This document shows, one piece after another, positions 25,174-35,469 of a stretch of DNA of 64,000 bases (positions are counted from its first letter, which is position 1; every line of letters starts with the position of its first letter). The notes below the pieces were generated by a model. The model had not been told where the DNA came from. It saw nothing but the letters and a program-made list of their open reading frames with translations, and searched no databases. The stretch comes from Bacillus sp. USDA818B3_A. Lineage in GTDB: Bacteria; Bacillota; Bacilli; Bacillales; Cytobacillaceae. The position numbers and the translations under genes are program-made. The stretch lies in the NCBI RefSeq assembly GCF_009928415.1, contig NZ_JAABNN010000015.1:1-64000 (forward strand). Direction: 5' to 3'.

Positions 25174-28100
25174 TAGCCTTCACTTCCTCTCTTTTTTTGT
25201 AAGGTGCTGCAATTTTGATTTTTTCTGCACGGCCATGCTGAATGTAATACGCTTCGTACGGAAGTAAGTTCTGCTCTTTATATGGCCGGTTCAAGACTTC
25301 GATAATATTTTGGTCGGTAATTCTGCCCACCAAGATCCCCGCCTTTTGTCTTTTCATAGCGGTAGCTATATCATCATATTGTCTTTCAATTGCCCCATGT
25401 ACAGCGCCAATTACAAAATAAATCCCAACTCTAGCCCCTGTTTCAAGCAATTTTGTTACCGTTGTTTGAGATGTAAAGGATAGAGATTGGGTCAAGAAGG
25501 CAACATCTGTTATCAGAACCACCATTGGACGTATCTCTTTCAAAAATTCCTTCATCGTCACGCGGCCGTCTGTTGCCATTTGTATTTGACGGAAAGCATC
25601 TTCCCTTGTTTCCAATAATTGCTGCAAACGTTCAATAAAGTCATCCATTTCAACCGCTGACCCTGCAAAAATATTGACGCTTTCCTTGTATCCTCTGAAT
25701 CTCGAAGAAGCATTGTCAATTAGACCGACATCAATTTGCTCGTTTATAGAAATACTAGAAACAATGGTTAAGTAGGTTTGCTCGATTAAATCGGTTCGAT
25801 CGCTCAAAACCAGTGTGTTCTGATCTTCTAAAATGTTTAACGCGACCGGCTCTACTTTTTCAAAGTCGACGGCAAATGGAATAGCTCCTTTATTGATCAT
25901 CGATTTTGTTTCTGGTTTGTTAATGAAATCAGTGAATTCCACTGTTTCTGGAACCATCGGAATTGGCAGCGGCCGACTGCCTTTCCAGTCGCTCCTCATT
26001 TCTTTACATTCCTCTTGAATGTTCTTAATGATTGATAGCGTATCCTGCCCTCTGACAGGAAGCGCTGTTTGGAAGGAGGTCGGCTGCTCTATTTTGATTA
26101 AGCCTCTGCCAGGCAGATCCTCAATGATTAAATCCGTTCTGCCAACAATATTTCTCGCTTCTGTCCCATCAATCATATACAAAGCTACTTGATTCTTAAT
26201 GTTGGAAAGCAGCGGAGCTCTCAGCGCACTTTGGCGCCCGGCGCTTATCACCAGGTGAATTCCAACGCTAACACCCTCCCTGGCAATCTGTGCGGCTGTT
26301 TTCTCAAATTCTTCTCGGTACGCGGCATCCGTAATCGAGTCGAATGTATCGATTAATAAAAGAATCGAAGGAACTTCTTTGCCGCTTGCCTGTTCATACA
26401 TTTCAATGGCGGCCACACCATATTTACTCAATTTTTGCTTCCGTTCCTTTAATTCATTCTGCAGCCTGCGAAGAAGCTTTCCGAGCTTAATTTCCTCATC
26501 CACCATAATCGTGTCTGCTGCATGCGGCAGATCTCGGAGCGGCAGCAAGCCATTCGTTCCAAGGTCAATCAGATAAATATGGACTCTTTCCGGATTATGC
26601 CGTCTTGCAATATCCATTGCCACTGTTTGTAAAAAGGTCGACTTTCCATATCCAGGGCTCGAAAAGACGGCGATATGCCCATCCTTGCTTAGGTTCAAAG
26701 TCAATGGCTTTTGCTCTTGCATTTCCGGAATATCAAGAAAACCAAAGGTCACTTCTAGTGGTTTCTTCTCTTCTTTCCATGCTGATTTATAATCCGCAAT
26801 GTCCAAATCAGGAAGATAGATTCGTTCCTCAAGAGGCGGCAGCCATGGTCGAGGAAGTTCGACAATTCCTCTTATCTTTGCGAAGTTATCAATATATTCC
26901 ACGACAGCGTCCAGTTCAGTTGGAACTTTTGAAATTTCTTTCCTGCTGGATAGGCCGCTTAGATCGCTTGAAAGGATCTCGTACTGACCAAGGTCATTAA
27001 TTGCATAAATGGTGGTATCCATTAAGTCTTGTTCATTTTTATCCGGAAGGTAATCCGCCCCGCTCCAGGCACTTTGGAACAATTCATAGATTTCATTGTT
27101 GCCAACCTGCAGGTATGCCCTTCCCGGCAGGGTGATTTCAGCCGCATCCGGTGTTTTTAAGATTTCAGTAGAATCACTGGCATTCTGAACTTTTAGTGCC
27201 AGCTTAAACTTTGAGTTGGACCAAATCTGATCATCGACAACACCGCTTGGCTTTTGGGTTGCTAAAATTAAGTGGATCCCTAAAGAACGGCCGATACGGG
27301 CTGTAGAAACAAGCTCCTTCATAAAGTCAGGCTGTTCGGATTTCAGTTCCGCAAATTCATCGGAGATTAAGAATAAATGCGGCATCGGCTCACTGGCTTC
27401 ACCTAATTTATAAAGCTTTTGGTATTGATTGATATGATTGACGTCATGTTCAGCAAACAAGCGCTGGCGTTTTTGCAGCTCCGCTTTAATGGAAGCAAGC
27501 GCACGCATGGACTGAGCACCGTCCAGGTTCGTAATCGTTCCTAATAAATGCGGAAGTTGTTTGAATAAATTCGCCATCCCGCCGCCCTTATAGTCGATTA
27601 GTAGAAAAGCGACTTCATGTGGGTGGAAGTTTACAGCAAGCGAGATAATATATGACTGAATAATTTCCGACTTACCAGAACCAGTTGTCCCTGCAACCAA
27701 TCCATGCGGTCCATGGGCTTTTTCATGCAGGTTTAGGTAGACAATATCTTCCTTTCCCCTTAAGCCCAGCGGTACAGCAAGGCTTTTATACGTTTCATTT
27801 GCAGTCCAGCGCTCATGAATACGAAGCTCCTCAACTTTCTCCACACCATACATTTCTAAGAAGGTAACACTCTCAGGAATGGAATTCCTTAAGTTTTGTA
27901 GATGATTGAGAGGAGCCAATGCTCTGGATAGATCCTCTTTATTAAACTCACCACGAAGATGATCAGGTTTGAACCTTCGATTAACCAGTTCTCCCTCTTC
28001 GAGCAGGATATTTCCAGTTTGGGCATCCCGGATATCAATCACGGTTTTTACATGCTCTGGGAGCGACTGCATGACATCCTGCACAAACACCAGCGACACT

Positions 28101-29704
28101 CCCAATTCGCTAGTATCCTCATTAAAATACTCCATGACCGAATGATCCAAGATCATTTTTTCATCAGTAATCAGGACAACAAACTGGGGTGAAAAATAGA
28201 TTTTCTCACTTTTATTCGTCTTTTCATCGATTGCTTGTTTTCGTTCTTTTAACATTTGATAAAGTGAATTCAGCACCTGGTCACGTGAGCGCTCATGATA
28301 AACAAACCCGCGGACATTGATATCCCTTAGGCTTGCATGAGGAAGCCAGCGCATCCAATCCCATTTCGGTTTCTCCTCTTCCGGGAAAATCGTGATAAAT
28401 TGCAGGTCATGATAACTATGGAAAAGAGCGGTCTGCATCACAAGCAGCTGCAGTTGTTCAATAACAAGGCGGCGCTGCCCGATGTAACCGACCGGTCCTT
28501 TCATTAAAGAAGTGACTACGGGTACCTCATCCAATGTGAGATACTGCCCCCTTAGGCTGCTGGCGGCTTCGACAAGTTCATCCTTTTCAAGGGTGAATTC
28601 CTCTAAATTGAACTCAATTTCAAAGCTCGAATCAACCCGCCCTAATCCGACTCGGAAATTTAGAAAATCATGATGAAACCTCGTCTTTTCATATATGCGT
28701 GAGTGAACAATTCTTGCCATGTCACGGATTTCGCTGGCATCTGGATGATGGTAGTTCAGAGCATGCCGCTGTTCTTCACTTGCTTGATAGAATTCATGGG
28801 CCTTCTGTTTCAAGTAATCTTGATAGCCCATGTCCCGTTCCTTCAGATCCAAACGATATTGTTTCAGGCTTTTTAAATAGGATGTAACCGAAAAAATAAC
28901 CGTCGTAATCGTCATAGCCAGCATCGCAATGATATAAAAACCATTCGTCTGAAATATAGAGACAACCACCATGGCGGCAATCATGACAAGCGGCGGAACA
29001 ATAACACGTGCCAGCTGTTCACTTGGCTTTACCGGTTTAGGGGAAGGTTTGGCGATTTTCCGTTTATCCTCCGGTTCGCGGTAAATAATCCGAGGAGAAC
29101 GGTGAAAATCAGGATAATCACTGTCATAGCCTCGATTCATTTCAAACAATTGAGCTAGTTTTACAGCTTTGATCCCTTGTGTTCCCAGCACACGAAGATC
29201 ATCATTGCCAATTTTCACAATCAAGCCCGCAAAGCACAACTCGTCCCCAGGTTCCAAAACTACATCCTCGCCTGCCAGAGAGAAGTTATGATAAACATGC
29301 CCCTTATAGACTTCCAGTTTAAAAGGTTCTCCCAGCCCCTCGCGGATGAGTGCTAAATCGACCGTTGGGTGCACCAGGGAGACATCATCGTAATTATTGC
29401 AGCCTATTGTAATACTGTGACGCTGTGTGGTGTCGTACACTGACCACTGGTTTTCTTCTCTTAAATAGACGGTTATTAGACCATTCTGGTGTTTTATCTC
29501 AAGGCGTTCATTAACCCTCAGCTGGTTTTCGGCCATCTTGCATACTTCACCATCCCATTCCACAACAATGGAAGGGATTAATTCCGGAAAGGTAATCGTG
29601 TTGGACCAATCATTCCCAATCGTTATACTCTTTTTCTCGTTTGTATGTAAATGGCATTTATGCAATTGACTCTTAAACTCAAGCAGCAATAATCGTTGTG
29701 CCAT
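25166..29704 (-). CDS. essC: Type VII secretion ATPase EssC (YukB/YukA fusion)
   Basis: A 1512-residue membrane ATPase, the motor of the T7SSb. Two N-terminal FHA-like domains (about 1-190), two membrane helices near 235-280, then three FtsK/SpoIIIE-type ATPase domains. The first has Walker A AGTTGSGKSE (about 671) and LLIDYKGGG. The second has SSPGYGKST (about 1016) and ILLLIDTFDS. The third (after about 1270) has a degenerate P-loop (LVLSDRTDLIEQT). The C-terminus defines substrate specificity in other species. It is followed by overlapping accessory genes and preceded by essB with a 35-nt gap. Confidence 0.95.
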   Translation of the reverse strand: MAQRLLLLEFKSQLHKCHLHTNEKKSITIGNDWSNTITFPELIPSIVVEWDGEVCKMAENQLRVNERLEIKHQNGLITVYLREENQWSVYDTTQRHSITIGCNNYDDVSLVHPTVDLALIREGLGEPFKLEVYKGHVYHNFSLAGEDVVLEPGDELCFAGLIVKIGNDDLRVLGTQGIKAVKLAQLFEMNRGYDSDYPDFHRSPRIIYREPEDKRKIAKPSPKPVKPSEQLARVIVPPLVMIAAMVVVSIFQTNGFYIIAMLAMTITTVIFSVTSYLKSLKQYRLDLKERDMGYQDYLKQKAHEFYQASEEQRHALNYHHPDASEIRDMARIVHSRIYEKTRFHHDFLNFRVGLGRVDSSFEIEFNLEEFTLEKDELVEAASSLRGQYLTLDEVPVVTSLMKGPVGYIGQRRLVIEQLQLLVMQTALFHSYHDLQFITIFPEEEKPKWDWMRWLPHASLRDINVRGFVYHERSRDQVLNSLYQMLKERKQAIDEKTNKSEKIYFSPQFVVLITDEKMILDHSVMEYFNEDTSELGVSLVFVQDVMQSLPEHVKTVIDIRDAQTGNILLEEGELVNRRFKPDHLRGEFNKEDLSRALAPLNHLQNLRNSIPESVTFLEMYGVEKVEELRIHERWTANETYKSLAVPLGLRGKEDIVYLNLHEKAHGPHGLVAGTTGSGKSEIIQSYIISLAVNFHPHEVAFLLIDYKGGGMANLFKQLPHLLGTITNLDGAQSMRALASIKAELQKRQRLFAEHDVNHINQYQKLYKLGEASEPMPHLFLISDEFAELKSEQPDFMKELVSTARIGRSLGIHLILATQKPSGVVDDQIWSNSKFKLALKVQNASDSTEILKTPDAAEITLPGRAYLQVGNNEIYELFQSAWSGADYLPDKNEQDLMDTTIYAINDLGQYEILSSDLSGLSSRKEISKVPTELDAVVEYIDNFAKIRGIVELPRPWLPPLEERIYLPDLDIADYKSAWKEEKKPLEVTFGFLDIPEMQEQKPLTLNLSKDGHIAVFSSPGYGKSTFLQTVAMDIARRHNPERVHIYLIDLGTNGLLPLRDLPHAADTIMVDEEIKLGKLLRRLQNELKERKQKLSKYGVAAIEMYEQASGKEVPSILLLIDTFDSITDAAYREEFEKTAAQIAREGVSVGIHLVISAGRQSALRAPLLSNIKNQVALYMIDGTEARNIVGRTDLIIEDLPGRGLIKIEQPTSFQTALPVRGQDTLSIIKNIQEECKEMRSDWKGSRPLPIPMVPETVEFTDFINKPETKSMINKGAIPFAVDFEKVEPVALNILEDQNTLVLSDRTDLIEQTYLTIVSSISINEQIDVGLIDNASSRFRGYKESVNIFAGSAVEMDDFIERLQQLLETREDAFRQIQMATDGRVTMKEFLKEIRPMVVLITDVAFLTQSLSFTSQTTVTKLLETGARVGIYFVIGAVHGAIERQYDDIATAMKRQKAGILVGRITDQNIIEVLNRPYKEQNLLPYEAYYIQHGRAEKIKIAAPYKKREEVKASV

Positions 29705-29739
29705 CTTCTCTCCCTCTCAATCTATGAATCGACATGACT

Positions 29740-31059
29740 CTACTTTTTAGTCTCAGCTGAATTTGTCTTTTCTGCCTTTTCTGTACTTGAAGGAGAAGGT
29801 TTATCAGCTTTCTCTTGGGTGGTTATTTCTTCACCTTGTTTATCCTTTTCTTGGGTTTCTGCGGCCGCGGCCGGTTCAGCGCTTTCCTCGTTTAATAAAG
29901 AGTCCAGCCCATATTTTTCAGCATACTCCTCATATTGTTTCTGATATTGTTGAACCTTTTTATCCCTTTGGGTACCACTTAGTTCGGGGTCATTTTTTGC
30001 CTTTTCCATTTGCTTAATAAGGCCATACATAATCAGCTGCGGGTCATCAATATATTTGGCAAGGTCAATTGTCCGTTCAAAATCCCCCTGGCCGTTGTAA
30101 ATCCAATACAATAAATAATTGGGATCACTTTTTATACTTATATTTTTTAATATCGCTTCTTTTTGCTCATCAGAGAGGGGCTCTGATTCAATATAAGAAT
30201 AGGCAAGTACATACTTACTTGTATCCGGCAGCTTATCAGGCTCTTGGCCCTCTAGATCATCAATAACGTTAGCGTAATCTAAAGCAAGAAAGTCGCGATG
30301 TGCCTCTAGAAGATGTCCCTGAAAAGGAATTTTTACAAAACCGAGATACGCTAATGGTATAGCCAATAAAACAGAGAGCGCGATCATCGTGAAGGTTAAT
30401 TGTTTAAAAAGACGAAACTTTTTTTTTGGTACGACTTGCAGACTTTTTTCTGCTGTCTTTTTTTCTTCTATATATTTGTCATTTACTAGTTTAATTAAAG
30501 AGTCAAGGTCCTCAGTTTCGCCTGCAAGGCGTTCAAATTCAGTATCCTTTGCTTGGTTTAGCGACCCGGCATAAAGTTCATCAAAGCTATATTTATTTGA
30601 AAACAACGCGATTACCAAGCATTTATATTGGAGAGTGAAAATATTTTCATCAAGTTGATATGGGGGCACTATATCCCGAATACCTCGAAACACGATAAAT
30701 GGAATTAAATTATCATCAACAATCAGATTATTCGGATGCAGGAAGAAGGTTATACGTGTGGTTAGGCAATTCTTGAAACGAGCGACATTACACAGAAAGC
30801 GCAACTTATCTTTCCGATCAAGTTTTTGTATATCCTCCCAAGTTTTTGTTTGTGAACTGACAGCAAAAGAGAATAAGAACAAATCAGCCTCTTCTGTGAC
30901 AAATGAAGGGACAAATAGGGCAGTATCATTATTCATCAAGGCCAATTGACGAATATCTTTCACTCGGGTTTGCGATTTTGGCAGTTTTAATTGCCAACTG
31001 TCATCACTAATATGAAACTGAAGCTTTAGCGAATCCATTTGGACTGTTTTTTCTTTCAT
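29740..31059 (-). CDS. essB: Type VII secretion protein EssB (YukC)
   Basis: A 439-residue bitopic membrane protein of the T7SSb core. Cytoplasmic pseudokinase-like domain (1 to about 210), one membrane helix (about 224-245, MIALSVLLAIPLAYLGFV) and an extracellular helical repeat domain. A low-complexity Glu/Lys/Pro/Ala tail (about 390-439) is longer than usual. Located between esaB and essC, the standard order. Confidence 0.92.
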   Translation of the reverse strand: MKEKTVQMDSLKLQFHISDDSWQLKLPKSQTRVKDIRQLALMNNDTALFVPSFVTEEADLFLFSFAVSSQTKTWEDIQKLDRKDKLRFLCNVARFKNCLTTRITFFLHPNNLIVDDNLIPFIVFRGIRDIVPPYQLDENIFTLQYKCLVIALFSNKYSFDELYAGSLNQAKDTEFERLAGETEDLDSLIKLVNDKYIEEKKTAEKSLQVVPKKKFRLFKQLTFTMIALSVLLAIPLAYLGFVKIPFQGHLLEAHRDFLALDYANVIDDLEGQEPDKLPDTSKYVLAYSYIESEPLSDEQKEAILKNISIKSDPNYLLYWIYNGQGDFERTIDLAKYIDDPQLIMYGLIKQMEKAKNDPELSGTQRDKKVQQYQKQYEEYAEKYGLDSLLNEESAEPAAAAETQEKDKQGEEITTQEKADKPSPSSTEKAEKTNSAETKK

Positions 31060-31073
31060 GTTTTCCTTCTCCT

Positions 31074-31307
31074 TTAGCCTTTCAAAACTAGTAATATATC
31101 GCCATTTGTCACTGGATGGTCCACTAGACGATCATCATCCGCTAGCAGCAATTCCTTTTCTACAACCTTTAAAGCAAAAAGAACGTTCTTATCGATATCA
31201 AGGTGCAGCGATCCAATTAAGTTTCCAAGCAATTGTTTAATAGGCTGATGTAAAGGGACTCTAACGTCATATTTCCCTTTACACCACCTACTAAAGTCAA
31301 CTGTCAC
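31074..31307 (-). CDS. esaB: Type VII secretion ubiquitin-like protein EsaB (YukD)
   Basis: A 77-residue ubiquitin-fold protein: TVDFSRWCKGKYDVRVPLHQ, PIKQLLGNLI and the final GDILLVL match the YukD pattern. The start is uncertain. GTG 31305-31307 is used here, but the good ribosome site AGGGGGAG lies about 25 nt further up and would suit an ATT or CTG start giving 8-10 extra residues. Soluble regulator or component of T7SSb. Confidence 0.88.
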   Translation of the reverse strand: MTVDFSRWCKGKYDVRVPLHQPIKQLLGNLIGSLHLDIDKNVLFALKVVEKELLLADDDRLVDHPVTNGDILLVLKG

Positions 31308-31343
31308 ATTTACATGTGTACCTCTAGACAGGACAATCTCCCC

Positions 31344-31838
31344 CTATTCAAGCATTTTCCGCATCATGATATACACTCCTCCGCAACAGACTGCGACAAA
31401 TCCAATTAAAGCCGGAACCATTCTTTTGCTGATTTGTCCCCCTTCTTCATTCGCATCTCTGCCTGCGGATTGAGCATATTGAACAGAATAATTACTAGAA
31501 AATAATGAATTTTTAGTATCTGATAATGCGGTATTTTGTTCACTCGGCTGAACAAAAAGATTCTTTTCTAAGTTCTTTGCAGCTTTTTCAGCTTCTAATT
31601 GTTTGGTTTCAATAGACGCCCGAGTTTGTTCCTCGAACAATTCAGGCGCCATTTTTTCTAATTCTGTTTCTTTGTGAAATTCATTTTCTATCGCAGAGTC
31701 CTGACCAATACGGTCTGTTTTCAACTCCATTTTCCCACTATTATTAGAAGGTTCTTCAGCGAAGGTATGGACCGATGCAATTGAAAACCAGCCCAGGAAA
31801 GCAATGAGCATACTAAAGGTTTTCACTAATGCCTTCAT
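31344..31838 (-). CDS. essA: Type VII secretion protein EssA (YueC)
   Basis: A 164-residue membrane protein: N-terminal signal or anchor (MLIAFLGWFSIASVHTFA), a charged extracellular helical region and a C-terminal membrane helix (VPALIGFVAVCCGGVYIMM). This matches the EssA layout. It overlaps the 3' end of esaA by 26 nt and precedes esaB. Confidence 0.88.
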   Translation of the reverse strand: MKALVKTFSMLIAFLGWFSIASVHTFAEEPSNNSGKMELKTDRIGQDSAIENEFHKETELEKMAPELFEEQTRASIETKQLEAEKAAKNLEKNLFVQPSEQNTALSDTKNSLFSSNYSVQYAQSAGRDANEEGGQISKRMVPALIGFVAVCCGGVYIMMRKMLE

Positions 31839-34800
31839 GGACGACCTCCTCGTTTTTGGACAAGCGATGGATCACGAATAAATGACCTGCAAGACTGATG
31901 ACTGTTATGGCGATTAAACTAAATAGGATGGTATTATTTTCACCAGCCCCACTGCCAAACTTAATTAACAATGTTTCAATGTATTGTAGAGGTGAGTAAT
32001 CTCGTAACTTCGCTGCTAGTGATGATGGATTAAGTTGAAGTCCAATTGACTCGGTTAAGAATAAATACAAACTGAGTATCACCAATAGAACGAACATTCC
32101 AGCCATTTTTAATTGACGTAATAAATAGGTAGCTGCTAAAACCATCGTTACGATGATTAACACCATCATTCCGACCCAAAGTATGAACTTTTCTTCATTA
32201 ATTTTTAGTAGATATCCAGACAGCAATCCAATGACAAGTCCTTCAATAAGACCAACGCATGCCGTGATAATGGTAATCGGTGTATTTTGCTTCACTAATG
32301 TTTGCTCTTCAGCGAACGAGTCGTGATTAAGCCTTTTTCTCTCATTATTGGATAAGACATAGGCGGTGAATAATCCGACGATAAAGCAAATCAGGACCAT
32401 AAAATAAGGGCTGAAGGTGTCCTCGGCAGCCATAATAACACCAGCACTTTTCGTCTGTACCGGATTGGATAAGAAACTTAGTAGATTTTCATTCTGACGT
32501 TCACCAATCCTGCTATTGGCAAGCACTCCCGCAAAATTAGCAGCAAAATTCTGGTCTTGAAGAACTTTATCCGTAAGGTTATCGGATAGGTCATCTGCCT
32601 CTTTCACTAACGTAGTCCCGCTTGCTTGAATCTCCTTTGCCTGCTGGTCAATTGCATCGAAGGTTTGGTAAACATGATCCGCCGAATTTAAATTATTTTT
32701 TGATTGGTCTGCCAGTAATTGACTTTCTGCCAATAAGGTTTTCAGTTGTCCGTCCAATGTTAGAACAGCACTTTGCTCTTCATCCCCATCCACTAAGATG
32801 TTGGACTGTTCCTCGTTTAAATTGGAGCTTTCCTCGCGCCATAAAGCTAGATCTTCTAAGGTTTTTCCAAGACTAGTATTTTGGCTCTCGGCCTGGGCAC
32901 TTGTTTGATTAATCATCTCTGCCATTCGCATAGAATGATTGTCAGCATCATTGACGAGCGTTAAATAGGTGTCCATTTCGCTCTTCAATTGTTCTGTTTG
33001 CTGTTTGATTTCCTCCGTCGTTTGCCCAGCCACATAGTTAGCTAAAATATCTACAATATCTTGCTTATTGAATAAGTAGTAAAGAGAACCCTCGGATGCC
33101 ATATCGGTTAAACTGCTTTGATTCAGCTGGTCAATAAAATCGGAACGATTAAACTGATCCAGCCCGATTCCAAAATATAGATTGTACATTGACAGCATTT
33201 TTTGGTAATCACTCACTGTATCGCTTGCCGCATTGACTAAAACATTCGTAGAGTCCTGTAGCAGCGGTGACATCACTTGATGGGTAACAAGATTATTGAC
33301 GATGTTTAATGTTTTTTTCGGATTCTTATTGGTGTTACTATCATCTTGGCTATCGGTGCTGCCTTGATTTTCCGGTTCCTTTTTATCTGAGCCTGGGTTA
33401 TTGGCCGTATTCGATTGATCGCTTTGTGGAATGGAGTTTTCTGATGCGGTGGCAGCTAAGGCATTCATCGTCTCCACCTTAACTGCTGGCTGTTCCGCTG
33501 CATCAAGGTTATGATCCAAAGTTTTTGGTGTTTCTGTTGTTTCTGGTGTTTTCGGTGTTTCAGTTGTTTCTGTTGTTTTCGGTGTTTCAGTCGTTTCAGT
33601 TGGTTCTGGTGTTTCCGGTGTTTCAGTCGTTTCAGTTGGTTCTGGTATTTCCGGTGTTTCAGTCGTTTCAGTTGGTTCTGGTATTTCCGGTGTTTCTGGG
33701 ATATCGACAGCTGTAACATCCTTCTGATCCAATGTCCACTTCCAAGTAATTGGTTGGAATACATCCACCTTCGTACCAGCTTTCAGTTTCACCTGTAACT
33801 TTACTGTGAAGACTCCTGCATCTGTTTTAGGAAGATCGATCTTTTGTTTTTGAACAAAAGGATGGGTATAGTCCATCTCACCCCCGTTAGGGAGTGTCAA
33901 TAACACTTGGGAAACAGAGAACTCCTCTGGTATCGATAAGGTAAACTCCTGTCCTCCCTTTTTATTCTCCGGAAGTGATACGGTGTCAGACAGCGTTACA
34001 CCATTATTCATTAAGCTGTTTTGAACTTGCTCCACCTGGGTTGTTAATGGAATATCCCCTGTTTTAGATGCAGGGCTATAATTAAATTCCCGATTATATT
34101 TATTGGTGAATTCCATCACATTCTTAAGCTGGGTAATGGTTTGATCCTTTAAAGCCAGCCCATTTAAGTCTTCTGGGTTAAGAGACGGAAGCTGATCAAT
34201 TTGCTTTTGGATGGCGCTCTTGGCATTTTCATCCGGTTGGGCAAAAAATTGGTTTAAATAGACATTCTGCTCACCATCAGAAGAATTTTTGATTTCATTC
34301 TTCAGCTGTTCACGGACCTGATCCTGCATATCTGAAGCAAGTTTCTCAGCGAGCTCTGTCTCAACATTCTCGATTTTTTCCTTCGTACTCGTAAGATAGG
34401 TTTGAAGGGCTGCTGATTCTGACAAAATATTCGCTGATTGATCCTCTGTTAGGTGAAACTGTTCATTGATTGCTTTGTTTGCCTCCACTAGACTCTCTAA
34501 CTGTTGAAGGACATTGCCATCGTTCATCTTGCTATCTAAATTTATTAACTGATCAGAGAAGCCCTTGGAAGCAAGAAGGTTGGCTGCTTGCAAACTTGTG
34601 AAATCTGTAAATACATCCTTGTATGTATTTCCTGTTTGTACGCCTTGACCTAAGGTGCCTTCAAAGTCTTTCAGAATACCCTGCAGCCCTTGAAAACTAT
34701 CTCTGGAAAGTTTTGTATTTGTTTGAACCGCCCCAAATTGAGAGGTGTAACCGGCTAACGGACGGTGAATAGAATTATTATAAACATTGGAATACCATTG

Positions 34801-35337
34801 TTCTTTGTTTACGAGGGTACCAATATTGTCTTGTGCCTCATGTAAATTTCCAAGTACACTAGCGAAATATACATCTATGATTCGACGGTTAAACTCCCCT
34901 AAGATCGAGCTTGCCGTTTTTTCCGCCTTTGCTTTTAAATTACTATTATCAGTTGCATTAATTTTGTAGTTCACAACTACCTGCTCTGGTGCCTGTGAAT
35001 CAATGGACAATGCCTTTTTTGTAAAGTCATTTGGAATGACAATCATCATATTGTAGACATTCCGCTCTAGCCCATTTTCTGCGACACCTCTACTGACAAC
35101 ATACCAGTCATGCTGGTTATCTTTTTCGATGGCTTTTATAAATTCATTACCGAATTGATAATCATCGCCATTAAATTCTGCCCCCTGGTCTTCATTGACC
35201 AAGGCAACCGTCAATTTTTGGTCATCCTTGTTATCCTTGCTTTTAGACGTTTGATTCAACGCTAAATAAGTGCTGCCTGTTGCGAGTACAAGCACAAAGA
35301 CTAGAAATAACAAGACACTCCTCTCAACCTTTTTCAT
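31813..35337 (-). CDS. esaA: Type VII secretion protein EsaA (YueB, phage-receptor type)
   Basis: A 1174-residue polytopic membrane protein of the T7SSb. One N-terminal helix (about 7-28), a very long extracellular region and a C-terminal bundle of about five helices (about 960-1160). In B. subtilis the homologue YueB projects through the wall and is the receptor of phage SPP1. A Pro/Thr/Glu repeat (about residues 545-605; unit IPEPTETTETPE, 12 residues) lies in the middle of the extracellular part. This stretch looks prone to length variation. It is preceded by an intrinsic terminator after esxA. Confidence 0.93.
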   Translation of the reverse strand: MKKVERSVLLFLVFVLVLATGSTYLALNQTSKSKDNKDDQKLTVALVNEDQGAEFNGDDYQFGNEFIKAIEKDNQHDWYVVSRGVAENGLERNVYNMMIVIPNDFTKKALSIDSQAPEQVVVNYKINATDNSNLKAKAEKTASSILGEFNRRIIDVYFASVLGNLHEAQDNIGTLVNKEQWYSNVYNNSIHRPLAGYTSQFGAVQTNTKLSRDSFQGLQGILKDFEGTLGQGVQTGNTYKDVFTDFTSLQAANLLASKGFSDQLINLDSKMNDGNVLQQLESLVEANKAINEQFHLTEDQSANILSESAALQTYLTSTKEKIENVETELAEKLASDMQDQVREQLKNEIKNSSDGEQNVYLNQFFAQPDENAKSAIQKQIDQLPSLNPEDLNGLALKDQTITQLKNVMEFTNKYNREFNYSPASKTGDIPLTTQVEQVQNSLMNNGVTLSDTVSLPENKKGGQEFTLSIPEEFSVSQVLLTLPNGGEMDYTHPFVQKQKIDLPKTDAGVFTVKLQVKLKAGTKVDVFQPITWKWTLDQKDVTAVDIPETPEIPEPTETTETPEIPEPTETTETPETPEPTETTETPKTTETTETPKTPETTETPKTLDHNLDAAEQPAVKVETMNALAATASENSIPQSDQSNTANNPGSDKKEPENQGSTDSQDDSNTNKNPKKTLNIVNNLVTHQVMSPLLQDSTNVLVNAASDTVSDYQKMLSMYNLYFGIGLDQFNRSDFIDQLNQSSLTDMASEGSLYYLFNKQDIVDILANYVAGQTTEEIKQQTEQLKSEMDTYLTLVNDADNHSMRMAEMINQTSAQAESQNTSLGKTLEDLALWREESSNLNEEQSNILVDGDEEQSAVLTLDGQLKTLLAESQLLADQSKNNLNSADHVYQTFDAIDQQAKEIQASGTTLVKEADDLSDNLTDKVLQDQNFAANFAGVLANSRIGERQNENLLSFLSNPVQTKSAGVIMAAEDTFSPYFMVLICFIVGLFTAYVLSNNERKRLNHDSFAEEQTLVKQNTPITIITACVGLIEGLVIGLLSGYLLKINEEKFILWVGMMVLIIVTMVLAATYLLRQLKMAGMFVLLVILSLYLFLTESIGLQLNPSSLAAKLRDYSPLQYIETLLIKFGSGAGENNTILFSLIAITVISLAGHLFVIHRLSKNEEVVHEGISENL
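33525..33700 (-). repeat. In-frame Pro/Thr/Glu tandem repeat in esaA
   Basis: About 175 bp of imperfect repeats with a 36-bp unit (twelve codons, I-P-E-P-T-E-T-T-E-T-P-E), degrading at the 3' side into shorter TETPKT units. The two most similar units are nearly identical at the DNA level, suggesting recent slippage or recombination. Other frames in this stretch also stay open because of the repeat, but are not genes. Confidence 0.9.
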
Positions 35338-35409
35338 TCCATCAACCCCTGAAATTCTCTCATAATATATAGAATATAATTGCTTTTAAAAAGGGAGCCA
35401 GCCCATTAA

Positions 35410-35445
35410 CAAAGAACAAAAGCCACACAACGATTGTCGCGTGGC
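35410..35445 (-). terminator. Intrinsic terminator between esxA and esaA
   Basis: A 10-bp stem (GCCACGCGAC with GTTGTGTGGC, two G-U pairs) and four-base loop, followed by TTTTGTTCTTTG on the minus strand, 25 nt after the esxA stop. Such a partial terminator would give esxA a much higher transcript level than the machinery genes. Confidence 0.8.
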
Positions 35446-35469
35446 AATTGGCCATTCGTATTTTCTTTA

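Noticed and set aside
33465..33764. Open frames on both strands across the EsaA repeat (one Gln/Lys-rich, others Phe/Cys-rich)
   Set aside because: They are by-products of the 36-bp in-frame repeat, have no ribosome sites and lie entirely inside esaA.
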